From Clostridiaceae bacterium (GTDB lineage: Bacteria > Bacillota > Clostridia > DSM-8532): a stretch of 64,000 bases of DNA. Shown here one piece after another: positions 54,012-61,533 of the stretch (position 1 is its first letter; every line of letters starts with the position of its first letter). The notes under the pieces were generated by a model. The model had not been told where the DNA came from, ran no database searches, and saw nothing but the letters and a program-made list of their open reading frames with translations. The stretch lies in contig JAAYFY010000037.1 in the NCBI GenBank assembly GCA_012728015.1, positions 175,322 through 239,321 of the forward strand, read 5' to 3'. Position numbers and translations under genes: made by a program.

Positions 54012-54491
54012 ATGGGCAGAAAGACCATTGGGGTGTTTATCTCCATATGCTGCATTCTTGCCGTCATCCTTGCGGCTGCACTGATAAACCGGTACCGTGC
54101 CTATCCCTCCGTTTTCGGCAACACGTTAGAAATGGCACCCGGCATAGAGTTCTCTGCCCGGCTCGATTCATCAGGCGGCAGCAGGCAGCTCATATGCGTT
54201 ATCAGAAACCGAGGTGACAGTATAATAACTTATGGCGAAGAGTATTACCTTGAAAGGGAAAAGGACGGAGAATGGTTCGAGGTAAACGACAAAACCGGCC
54301 ACAGGGCTGACGAGAAGGCATGGAATGAATTGGCGTATTTTGTTCCGGCAGGGAGTGAGAAAGAGTTCGTAATCTCACTGAACAGTTTCAGGCCGTTGCC
54401 GGAAGGCAGCTACAGGATCATTAAAAAAATCTCCAGGGGTGAGAACTCCAACCCCACGGAGATCATAGCCGCTTACTTCACGGTGGAATAA
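54012..54491 (+). CDS. Membrane-anchored protein with bacterial Ig-like domain
   Basis: 159 residues. One N-terminal membrane helix at about 7-27 (GVFISICCILAVILAAALI) and an outside beta-sandwich of the 'bacterial Ig-like' type with LEREKDGEWFEV, FVPAGSEKEFVISL and the closing GSYRIIKKISR. Domains of this kind are common in lipoproteins and binding proteins of Bacillota, with no fixed ligand. TATAAT at 53976-53981 may be its -10 box. A longer frame to the left runs into the palindromic repeats and is unlikely to be coding. Confidence 0.78.
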   Translation: MGRKTIGVFISICCILAVILAAALINRYRAYPSVFGNTLEMAPGIEFSARLDSSGGSRQLICVIRNRGDSIITYGEEYYLEREKDGEWFEVNDKTGHRADEKAWNELAYFVPAGSEKEFVISLNSFRPLPEGSYRIIKKISRGENSNPTEIIAAYFTVE

Positions 54492-54556
54492 GAGCCGTTG
54501 TGTGGAAAAGCGCTTTTTCACACTTCACAAGGCTTTTTACTGATAAACAAAAAGTG

Positions 54557-54826
54557 TTACAGCTTGGATGAAATATAGGTCTGCCGTCCGGCAACACACC
54601 AGATCGGAGCATTTACGCCCACCCGCTTTATAGACCTGATCCTCAGGCCATTGGTGGCGCCGGGATCCATGGTGCTCAAAATGGCGGCCATAATTACTGC
54701 GGCCACTTCTTCATTTATTTCAGCTCCAGGTTCATGCTTCGCTGCAGCGCTTTCGCTGCCGAATATCAGTTCCCGATCCCCGGTATCCCCTTTGTTCGAT
54801 CCGAACAGTCTGCTGAAAAAGGCCAT
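54557..54826 (-). CDS. Small OadG-like (sodium pump decarboxylase gamma-like) protein
   Basis: 89 residues. EEVAAVIMAAILSTMDPG followed by RIRSIKRV and PIWCVAGRQ matches the C-terminal segment of oxaloacetate decarboxylase gamma chains. Here the usual N-terminal membrane helix is replaced by a short MAFFSRLFGSNKGD. GGGAGG sets the start at 54826. No alpha or beta decarboxylase subunit is in the window, so it may be a stand-alone accessory protein. Confidence 0.7.
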   Translation of the reverse strand: MAFFSRLFGSNKGDTGDRELIFGSESAAAKHEPGAEINEEVAAVIMAAILSTMDPGATNGLRIRSIKRVGVNAPIWCVAGRQTYISSKL

Positions 54827-54857
54827 ATTTATTTCCTCCCGAAGCATAGCCTTTTTT

Positions 54858-54915
54858 GTCATGGAGAGCGGCAGCAGGGCGTGAGATTCTTGGTTGCTTC
54901 ACTCCTCGCAATGAC
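54858..54915. repeat. Degenerate copy of the TCATTGCGAG palindromic element
   Basis: GTCATGGAGAG (54858-54868) and CTCGCAATGAC (54905-54915) are the inverted ends with two or three mismatches; GAGATTCTTGGTTGC is the inner core. It sits upstream of the OadG-like gene. 54827-55145 contains this repeat and the promoter at 55063 and no gene. Confidence 0.6.
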
Positions 54916-55062
54916 GCCGAAGGATGCCCCTCAATACAGAGTTTATGCAAAAAAGCACAGTGTTATTACCTGGTAATAATATCACACCCCATAAACTTAC
55001 CACATTCCCCGCAGAATTTCAATCCCGCTTTATTCAATCCCTCTTTAATGGTTTGAATCTAT

Positions 55063-55090
55063 TTGCGAATCCCTTCTAATTTGTTATAAT
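55063..55090 (+). promoter_or_regulatory. Sigma-A promoter of the redox/hydrogenase cluster
   Basis: TTGCGA (55063-55068), 16-base spacer, TATAAT (55085-55090), 55 bases before the first gene at 55146. Confidence 0.65.
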
Positions 55091-55145
55091 ACAGACAATG
55101 ATAAAAATTTGATGAACTCTTGAATCAGGATATGGGAGGATTGAG

Positions 55146-55361
55146 ATGTCTAGGATAACAAAAGACACCATTATTATGGACGTATTGATGATGGACCGGA
55201 GCGCGGCGGGAGTCTTTATCGCTCACGGGATGCACTGTATCGGTTGCCCTTCGGCATCGGGCGAAAGCATTTCTGATGCATGCGCTGTCCATGGAGTAGA
55301 TGCCGATAAACTCGTGGAAGACCTTAACAAGCATTTTGAAACCATCAGGAAAGAAGCATAA
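55146..55361 (+). CDS. DUF1858 / hybrid-cluster-associated redox disulfide protein
   Basis: 71 residues. MDVLMMDRSAAGVFIAHGMH followed by C-x-x-C (CIGCPSA) is the signature of the small redox disulfide domain found beside hybrid-cluster proteins and in redox operons. The two cysteines could form a reversible disulfide. GGGAGG precedes the ATG. It is the first gene after the promoter at 55063 and leads into the DRTGG-hydrogenase genes, so it probably belongs to that redox module. Confidence 0.88.
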   Translation: MSRITKDTIIMDVLMMDRSAAGVFIAHGMHCIGCPSASGESISDACAVHGVDADKLVEDLNKHFETIRKEA

Positions 55362-55497
55362 ACCCGTCCCGATATGGGCGGTTTTTAGTCTGCCGGCAAA
55401 TACCGGTCTGATCATCAGGTAAAAGGCTGTGCCGGCGCGGCTGCAATTGACCGTCAATGCAGCCTTTTCAATCAGTTAATATGGTTTGAGGTGTAAT

Positions 55498-55845
55498 ATG
55501 AAGATTTCAGAAATTGCTGCGCTTTTGAATGCGGAGGTGTATACAGAAAACCATGACGACGTAACAGACATCCGGTCCGCGTGCAGTGCCGACCTTATGA
55601 GCGATGTTATGGCCTTCGCGAAGGAAAACGCCCTTCTTCTGACCGGTCTGGTGAACCCCCAGGTCATCAGGACAGCGGAGATGATGGAGATGAAAGCTAT
55701 TATTTTCGTGCGGGGGAAAAAACCTCAGCAGGCTATGATTGAACTGGCGGAAGAAAAGAAAATTGCCTTGCTGTCAACCGAGTTCCCGCTTTTTGAAGCC
55801 AGCGGAAGGCTTTATCAAAACGGCATCCGGGGGCATGGGTTTTAG
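55498..55845 (+). CDS. DRTGG-domain protein, first copy
   Basis: 115 residues. MKISEIAALLNAEVYTENHD opens a DRTGG domain, a small nucleotide- or ligand-binding fold of unknown role that recurs with CBS and PTA proteins and with group-C/D [FeFe] hydrogenases. GAGGTG before 55498 supports this ATG rather than the one at 55486. The next gene begins 2 bases after the stop. A second DRTGG gene is at 57572, so the hydrogenase is flanked on both sides. Confidence 0.82.
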   Translation: MKISEIAALLNAEVYTENHDDVTDIRSACSADLMSDVMAFAKENALLLTGLVNPQVIRTAEMMEMKAIIFVRGKKPQQAMIELAEEKKIALLSTEFPLFEASGRLYQNGIRGHGF

Positions 55846-55847
55846 GA

Positions 55848-56270
55848 ATGGGACAGGTCATCATCAGAGATTTCGACATACCGGCTGATGATTTTTTAGC
55901 CGCCGGCGAAGCTTCCAGTGCTGTCAGGAAGCTCCTTTCACAATTGGGAGTCGCGCCCGACCGGATTAAAAGGACGGCTATCGCCATGTATGAGGCTGAG
56001 ATCAATGCAGTCATACATGGGCATGGCGGCAAGGCCCATGTGGAAATACGCGGCGACAAGATTACCATAGTTATTTCTGATAAGGGTCCGGGAATAGAAG
56101 ACCTGGAACTGGCCATGCAGGAGGGTTATTCCACCGCGCCGGACAGTATCCGGGAGATGGGTTTCGGCGCCGGAATGGGGCTGCCCAACATAAAAAAGCA
56201 TGCTGACGAGCTGGTTATCAACACAGAAAAGGGCAAGGGAACGGCAGTAACCATTACGGTGTATTTTTAG
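55848..56270 (+). CDS. Anti-sigma-factor-like ATPase (RsbW/SpoIIAB-type)
   Basis: GHKL-fold serine kinase/ATP-binding protein of 140 residues. The N-box is EAEINAVIHG, the G1 box is DKGPGIED, and the G2 box is GFGAGMGLPNIKKHAD. No sensor or histidine phosphorylation domain is present, so it acts as a single-domain switch, as RsbW, or supports the hydrogenase's signalling. It sits between a DRTGG gene and the hydrogenase, a conserved grouping in Clostridia. Confidence 0.88.
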   Translation: MGQVIIRDFDIPADDFLAAGEASSAVRKLLSQLGVAPDRIKRTAIAMYEAEINAVIHGHGGKAHVEIRGDKITIVISDKGPGIEDLELAMQEGYSTAPDSIREMGFGAGMGLPNIKKHADELVINTEKGKGTAVTITVYF

Positions 56271-56291
56271 AGAAGCAGGATTGGTATTGAA

Positions 56292-57554
56292 ATGGAACAG
56301 ATATACTTTCATTCAGTTACTCTTGACAAGGATAAATGTCGTGGCTGCACCAACTGCATAAAGCATTGTCCCACTGAGGCCATCAGGGTCAGAAACGGCA
56401 AGGCTGTGATAATCAATGAGCGATGCATAGACTGCGGCGAGTGCATACGCATCTGTCCATACCACGCCAAAAAAGCGGTAACCGATACTTTTGAAGCCAT
56501 CCGGGATTACGAGTATAAAATTGCTTTGCCTGCGCCCTCGCTGTACGGGCAGTTTGGTCCTAGCTACACAAGGGAGCGGATTCTAAAGGGTTTGCTCGGT
56601 CTGGGTTTTGACCAGGTATTCGAAGTCGCCCGGGCAGCCGAGATCGTAACAATGGCTACCCAAAAGTACCTAAGCAATCCTGACATTAAGAAACCGCTTA
56701 TCTCCTCAGCCTGTCCCGCTGTGGTCCGCCTGATCCAGGTGCGTTTCCCCAGCCTTATTGACAGGCTGATCCAGATCAAATCACCCATGGAAGTAGCCGC
56801 GGCGCTGGCCAAGAATGAAGCTATGGAAAAGGGCATACCCGCGGACAGAATAGGCGCTTTCTTCATATCTCCCTGCGCCGCGAAGGTGACAAGCGTAAAG
56901 GCGCCGTACGAGAACAGCCGATCCGATGTTGACGGTGTCCTCGCCATCAAGGATATATATGTTCCTTTGCTGGAGATGATGAAGAAACAAAAAGAAACCG
57001 TAGATATCCAGCTGGACCTGTCGGGCTCGGTAGGCGTTTCATGGGCAGGGTCGGGAGGAGAGAGCTCCGCGCTTAAGGAAGGAAGGTACATTGCGGTCCA
57101 TGGCATCAGGAACGTCAATGCCATCCTGGAGCAGACCGTAAAGGAAAGCCTTGAGGATATTGACTTCATAGAAGCCCTTGCCTGCCCTGAGGGCTGCCTG
57201 GGAGGCCCCCTTGTCGCGGAGAACCCATTCGTGGCCAAGGCCAACCTCAGAAACGAGGCCACGAGGGCACCTGAAGGCATCAGGCAGGCGCCGCTGGGTT
57301 ACGACCAGCAATACATATGGGAATCCAATGTTGAGTATCGTCCCATCCTCAAGCTGGATGATGATATGCTAAAAGCCCTGGAAAAGATGCATAAGATTGA
57401 CGGGCTGACCGAGGAACTGCCCGGGCTTGACTGCGGGGCATGTGGAGCTCCAAGCTGCCGCGCGCTGGCCGAGGATATCGTCATGGGCAATGCCGTGCTC
57501 ACCGATTGTATAGTCAAGCTCAGGGAAAAGGTAGACGAGTTGGAATCGGAATAA
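56292..57554 (+). CDS. [FeFe] hydrogenase-like protein, sensory (group C/D) type
   Basis: 420 residues. Two [4Fe-4S] sites come from C16/C19/C22/C26 and C45/C48/C51/C55. The H-cluster domain keeps the four ligands C141 (SSACP), C195 (SPCAAK), C298 and C302 (EALACPEGCLGGP). The proton-transfer cysteine that precedes C141 in catalytic enzymes (TSCCP) is alanine 140, typical of low-activity sensory forms. A further Fe-S motif C381/C384/C389/C406 (DCGACGAPSC) closes the protein. Placed with DRTGG and GHKL genes it probably senses hydrogen or redox state rather than making hydrogen in bulk. Confidence 0.92.
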   Translation: MEQIYFHSVTLDKDKCRGCTNCIKHCPTEAIRVRNGKAVIINERCIDCGECIRICPYHAKKAVTDTFEAIRDYEYKIALPAPSLYGQFGPSYTRERILKGLLGLGFDQVFEVARAAEIVTMATQKYLSNPDIKKPLISSACPAVVRLIQVRFPSLIDRLIQIKSPMEVAAALAKNEAMEKGIPADRIGAFFISPCAAKVTSVKAPYENSRSDVDGVLAIKDIYVPLLEMMKKQKETVDIQLDLSGSVGVSWAGSGGESSALKEGRYIAVHGIRNVNAILEQTVKESLEDIDFIEALACPEGCLGGPLVAENPFVAKANLRNEATRAPEGIRQAPLGYDQQYIWESNVEYRPILKLDDDMLKALEKMHKIDGLTEELPGLDCGACGAPSCRALAEDIVMGNAVLTDCIVKLREKVDELESE

Positions 57555-57571
57555 GTTTTTGCGAGGAAGCT

Positions 57572-57916
57572 ATGACTATCAGGGATATTAAAGACAAGCT
57601 TGGCTGCAGGCAGGCGGCCGGAACCGATAAGATGCTTGAGCGCGAGATCACAGGGGTCTATTGCTGTGATCTCTTGAGCCATGCAATGGCAAAGCTGGAT
57701 CATGGGAACCTGTGGATAACGGTCCATACCAACCTCAATGTGGTTGCTGTCGCGTCTCTTACCGATGCCGCCTGTGTAATTGTGCCTGAAGGTATTGAGA
57801 TAGAAGAACAGACCATCGCCAAGGCAAATGAAAAACAGGTAGCCATGCTGTCTTCAACAAAAACCGCGGCGGAGCTCTCATATGAGATAATAAGCTTATT
57901 GCGAAAGGCAGGATAA
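57572..57916 (+). CDS. DRTGG-domain protein, second copy
   Basis: 114 residues, 17 bases after the hydrogenase. MTIRDIKDKLGCRQAAGTDK opens the fold; CCDLLSHAMAKLDHGNLWIT is the core segment. It differs clearly from the copy at 55498. GAGG precedes the ATG at 57572; a longer frame from 57440 lies inside the hydrogenase gene. Its stop shares bases with the next start (TAATG), indicating coupled translation with the PHP gene. Confidence 0.82.
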   Translation: MTIRDIKDKLGCRQAAGTDKMLEREITGVYCCDLLSHAMAKLDHGNLWITVHTNLNVVAVASLTDAACVIVPEGIEIEEQTIAKANEKQVAMLSSTKTAAELSYEIISLLRKAG

Positions 57917-58632
57917 TGAAGTACGCCATTGACCTTCACATTCATACATGCCTGTCACCCTGCGCCGACGATGATATGACGCCCAACAACATAGTCAATA
58001 TGTCCAGGATCAAGGGGCTGGATATCATAGCCATAACCGACCATAACGCCGCAGGGAACTGCGCTGCTGTCCTTGAAGCGGCCGGCGGAAGCGGACTTCT
58101 GGTGGTTCCGGGGATGGAGCTTTGCACCGCCGATGAAATACATCTCTTGTGCTATTTTCCCGATACAGATACAGCCATAGGTTTTCAAGAACAAGTTTTC
58201 AGAAACCTGCTTCCCGTAAAGAATCGCGAGGATGTTTTCGCAAGGCAGGTCTACATGAACAGCTTCGACGAGGAAACCGGGACCGAAGACCGGTTCCTGA
58301 TCGGTGCCTGTATGATTTCCACCCAAGACGCCATATTAATGGCAAGAAGTATGGGCGGAGCAGTTCTGCCTGCCCATGTGGACAGGGAATCTTTCAGCAT
58401 GCTCCAAACCTTTGGTTTCATTCCAGAAGAATACGGTTTTAAGTACCTGGAGTGTTCGAAAGACTGCAATCTGGATAGCTTCCTTCAGGAGAGGGAAGAC
58501 CTTGGGCACCGCGGTTTTATCCGGAGCTCGGACGCCCATCGTCTTCAGGATATCCTGGAACGGGAAAGCTGGCTGGAGCTTGAGGAAAAAAGCGTGGGAT
58601 GCCTTTTGGATAAGATAAACGGCATTCGATAA
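57916..58632 (+). CDS. PHP-domain metal-dependent phosphoesterase
   Basis: 238 residues. DLHIHTCLSPCADD is motif 1, ITDHNAAGN motif 2, PAHVDRE motif 3 and SSDAHR motif 4, together the metal ligands of the PHP fold (polymerase and histidinol phosphatase domain). It resembles the PHP protein that often ends DRTGG-hydrogenase clusters. A nucleotide or other phosphoester is the likely substrate, perhaps a signal in the same module; this is inference. Confidence 0.87.
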   Translation: MKYAIDLHIHTCLSPCADDDMTPNNIVNMSRIKGLDIIAITDHNAAGNCAAVLEAAGGSGLLVVPGMELCTADEIHLLCYFPDTDTAIGFQEQVFRNLLPVKNREDVFARQVYMNSFDEETGTEDRFLIGACMISTQDAILMARSMGGAVLPAHVDRESFSMLQTFGFIPEEYGFKYLECSKDCNLDSFLQEREDLGHRGFIRSSDAHRLQDILERESWLELEEKSVGCLLDKINGIR

Positions 58633-58782
58633 GGCATCGGAACAGGTTTCTTCCAATTATATGTCATGATATATGTTGCCGGTGCCGCCAGGCTATAACC
58701 TGCTTCTTAGTTTCTGCCAATGTATGGTCATGGCCCGCTGTTTATGATAAAATGCCAAAAAGAAAAAACCGGAGGTAGCAGC

Positions 58783-59556
58783 ATGAACCTGATCCATCGG
58801 GTTGGATCCATAAAGCCGTTGAATGAAGATACATTCCTTATGACCATAGAATCGGCCGAAATTGCCGCGGCGGGATTACCCGGGCAGTTTGTGAACGTAA
58901 GATGCGGTGGCCCCGATGCCTACCTGAGGCGGCCTTTCAGCCTCTGCCGGGTCCACCGGGATCAGGGCACATTCGATATAGGTGTCCAGATAAGAGGCAG
59001 GGGGACCCAGGCATTGTCCCTTATGCGTGAAGGTGATCCCATAGACATTATGGGTCCGTTGGGCAGAGGGTTCAGCCTGAAAAGTGAGGACAAAAGAATT
59101 GCCGTTGTGGGCGGGGGCATCGGTGTGTTCCCGCTGCTGCAGCTCCTGAGGGAGCACCCCGCCGCTGAGAAACTGGCCCTGCTGGGCTTCAGGATCCGTG
59201 ACCAGGTGATTATGGAGAAAGACTTCCGCGATGAATGCCATGAGCTTTGTATCTCCACCGATGACGGAAGCTGGGGCGTTGCGGGCTTTGTCACATCCCT
59301 TCTGGAGAAAAAGCTTGCAGAGAAGAAAATCGACCGTGTATTTATCTGCGGACCGGTACCCATGATGAAACGCGCTGTGGAGACCTGCAAAGGGAAAAAC
59401 ATCCCATGCGAGGTATCGCTGGAGGAGCGGATGGGCTGCGGTATAGGCGCCTGCCTGGTATGCGCCTGCAAGGTGAAGCTTGATGGCTGCTGGGATTATG
59501 CCCATGTCTGCAAGGACGGGCCGGTGTTCAGCGGGGAAAGCGTTATCTTTGAATGA
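58783..59556 (+). CDS. pyrK: Dihydroorotate dehydrogenase B, electron-transfer subunit PyrK
   Basis: Iron-sulfur flavoprotein that links PyrD to NAD in pyrimidine synthesis, 257 residues. RPFSLCR at 50-56 binds FAD; GGGIGVFPLLQL and CGPVPMM lie in the NAD domain; the [2Fe-2S] cysteines are C219, C224, C227 and C243 in the C-terminus. GGAGG sets the start at 58783; an in-frame start at 58720 is not supported. A TATGAT-like -10 lies at about 58744. pyrD follows 105 bases later. Confidence 0.94.
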   Translation: MNLIHRVGSIKPLNEDTFLMTIESAEIAAAGLPGQFVNVRCGGPDAYLRRPFSLCRVHRDQGTFDIGVQIRGRGTQALSLMREGDPIDIMGPLGRGFSLKSEDKRIAVVGGGIGVFPLLQLLREHPAAEKLALLGFRIRDQVIMEKDFRDECHELCISTDDGSWGVAGFVTSLLEKKLAEKKIDRVFICGPVPMMKRAVETCKGKNIPCEVSLEERMGCGIGACLVCACKVKLDGCWDYAHVCKDGPVFSGESVIFE

Positions 59557-59661
59557 ATCATTGTCTGATGCGAACTGTCTTTGCGCGTTGCGGGAAGAAC
59601 CTCTGCTGATTGTACGCTTTGAGGGAAGAACCGGATAAAAGTCTGCGGGGAGTTATGATTC

Positions 59662-60582
59662 ATGATGGAGAATAGAATCGATCTTACGGTGAATATTGCT
59701 GGACTTAGCCTGAAGAACCCGGTTATTGCGGCATCGGGAACCTTCGGCTTTGGCAGGGAATACAGCGCCTTCTTTAACCTGTCAAGGCTTGGGGGCATTG
59801 CGGTGAAAGGGCTGACCCTCAAACCAAGGAAGGGGAACCCACCGCCAAGGATAGCGGAGACGCCGGCGGGCATCCTCAACAGCGTAGGTCTCCAGAACCC
59901 CGGGGTCCACGCGTTCATAAGGGACGAGATACCGTTCCTGCGCCGGTATGAAACCGCGATAATTGCCAATGCCTCAGGGAATACCGTGGAAGAATACGAA
60001 GAGATGGTAAGTATCCTTTCCGAAGCTGACGTGGACGCCGTAGAGCTCAATCTTTCCTGCCCCAACGTGAAAGAGGGCTGCCTGGTGTTTGGAAGCAGCG
60101 TTTCCGGTATAACCCAGGTGGTTTCAAGGGTCAGAAAACTTTGCAAAAAGCCCCTTATCGTGAAACTCACACCAAACGTCACCGACATCAGCGAAATCGC
60201 ATGCGCCGCCGAGGCAGCGGGAGCCGATGCCGTATCCCTGATCAATACGCTCTTGGGGATGGCCATAGACGCCAAAACAAGGCGCCCTGTCCTGGGCAAT
60301 GTGACAGGCGGGCTTTCGGGTCCGGCGGTAAAGCCGATAGCCCTCAGGATGGTCTACGAGGTATCAAAAGCGGTAAAGATACCCGTGATAGGCATGGGCG
60401 GCATAACCACCGGTACCGACATGGCCGAGTTCCTGCTTGCCGGCGCGTCGGCGGTTATGATAGGAACCGCGGGCTTTGTAAACCCCTATGCCTGGGTGGA
60501 GGCCGTCGACGGCCTTGAGCGGTATATGCTTGAGAGCGGCGTCAAGTCGGTTTCCGAGCTTATTGGCGGGTTGATGGTGTGA
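59662..60582 (+). CDS. pyrD: Dihydroorotate dehydrogenase B, catalytic subunit PyrD
   Basis: FMN enzyme oxidising dihydroorotate to orotate, 306 residues. NPVIAASGTFGFG near the start; catalytic cysteine in NLSCPNVKEG; lysines in VKLTPNVTD; GMGGITTGTDMAEFLLAGASAVMIGTA-like phosphate loop of FMN in the C-terminal third. Class 1B type, working with PyrK just upstream. A second ATG directly follows at 59665. The remaining pyrimidine genes, apart from an OPRT-like gene, are not in the window. Confidence 0.95.
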   Translation: MMENRIDLTVNIAGLSLKNPVIAASGTFGFGREYSAFFNLSRLGGIAVKGLTLKPRKGNPPPRIAETPAGILNSVGLQNPGVHAFIRDEIPFLRRYETAIIANASGNTVEEYEEMVSILSEADVDAVELNLSCPNVKEGCLVFGSSVSGITQVVSRVRKLCKKPLIVKLTPNVTDISEIACAAEAAGADAVSLINTLLGMAIDAKTRRPVLGNVTGGLSGPAVKPIALRMVYEVSKAVKIPVIGMGGITTGTDMAEFLLAGASAVMIGTAGFVNPYAWVEAVDGLERYMLESGVKSVSELIGGLMV

Positions 60583-60631
60583 GGCGGGGATCCTTCACAA
60601 ATTTCGGAACAAAAAGGCGGGGATTCAAACA

Positions 60632-61492
60632 GTGTATAGCCATCTTGTTACCTATCTTTTTGAAACCAGGGCCATCAGGGTATGCCCTAAAGACAAACTC
60701 TTCTGGTATACCTCCGGAAAAATAGGCCCGTATTATATCAACACCCATTTCCTGTTTGGAAGCGAGGAAGAGGCGAAAAGACTCCTCGGGCAGATCGACA
60801 GCCTGAAAGATGATAAGCTGGCATGCACAGGGGAAATTCATAAAGCCGTCATGGAACAATACGGGAAAAACCCTATCTTCCGGGGGACCATAGACGCCCT
60901 GGCGGCTTACATTGATGAGCGCTATAACACCCGGACTTTTGACTTTATTTCGGGGGGAGAGCGCCGCGACTGGTTTTTCTCACTGCCTGCCGCAAGTATT
61001 CTAGGCAAGCCCCATATAACGCTTTTCAAGGATATGGACGCAACGGTATATGAAAACCGATCATCCCATGTCCGGGAGAATCTGGGCGGCGCCGCGGTGC
61101 TGCATGTGGCCGACCTTATCACCTCGGCTTCCAGCTATACTCGGGCCTGGATACCCATTATCACCAATCTGGGGGCTAAGATGAAGTATAGCCTGGCTGT
61201 TGTGGACAGGCTCCAGGGGGGAGCCGAAGCCCTTGACAGGCTTGATGTTGAGTCCCACGCCCTGGTCAGGATTGACAGGGGCGTATTTGAGGAGGCCTGC
61301 AGGCGGGAGTATATCGATGAAGCCCAGCTTAAAATGGTGCTGGATTACATGGAAGACCCGGACGGCTCCATGAGACTGTTTTTAATGGAGCATCCCGAGT
61401 TCCTGGAAGACGCCTTAAAACGTGGCGGCAAGGCTGCGGAGCGGGCAAGGCTTTTGATAGAAAACGATCTATATAACCTGAACGCGAAGTAG
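60632..61492 (+). CDS. Orotate phosphoribosyltransferase-like protein with altered PRPP loop
   Basis: 286 residues, longer than classical PyrE (about 210). The fold of type-I phosphoribosyltransferases is suggested by ISGGERRDWFFSLPAASILGKP and the segment VLHVADLITSASSYTRAW, which stands where VLVVDDVxTTGxS should be; the acidic pair of the PRPP motif is reduced to one aspartate. It starts at GTG 60632 after a G-rich site, directly behind pyrD. Context supports the OPRT step; the odd motif leaves open a regulatory or different activity. Confidence 0.75.
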   Translation: MYSHLVTYLFETRAIRVCPKDKLFWYTSGKIGPYYINTHFLFGSEEEAKRLLGQIDSLKDDKLACTGEIHKAVMEQYGKNPIFRGTIDALAAYIDERYNTRTFDFISGGERRDWFFSLPAASILGKPHITLFKDMDATVYENRSSHVRENLGGAAVLHVADLITSASSYTRAWIPIITNLGAKMKYSLAVVDRLQGGAEALDRLDVESHALVRIDRGVFEEACRREYIDEAQLKMVLDYMEDPDGSMRLFLMEHPEFLEDALKRGGKAAERARLLIENDLYNLNAK

Positions 61493-61533
61493 AAACGCGT
61501 CCGCCTCGGGTTTTCAGGGGTTGAACGATATAA

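Noticed and set aside
59496..60299. Antisense open frame opposite pyrD
   Set aside because: Sequence is Ser/Pro-rich shadow of pyrD with no motif.
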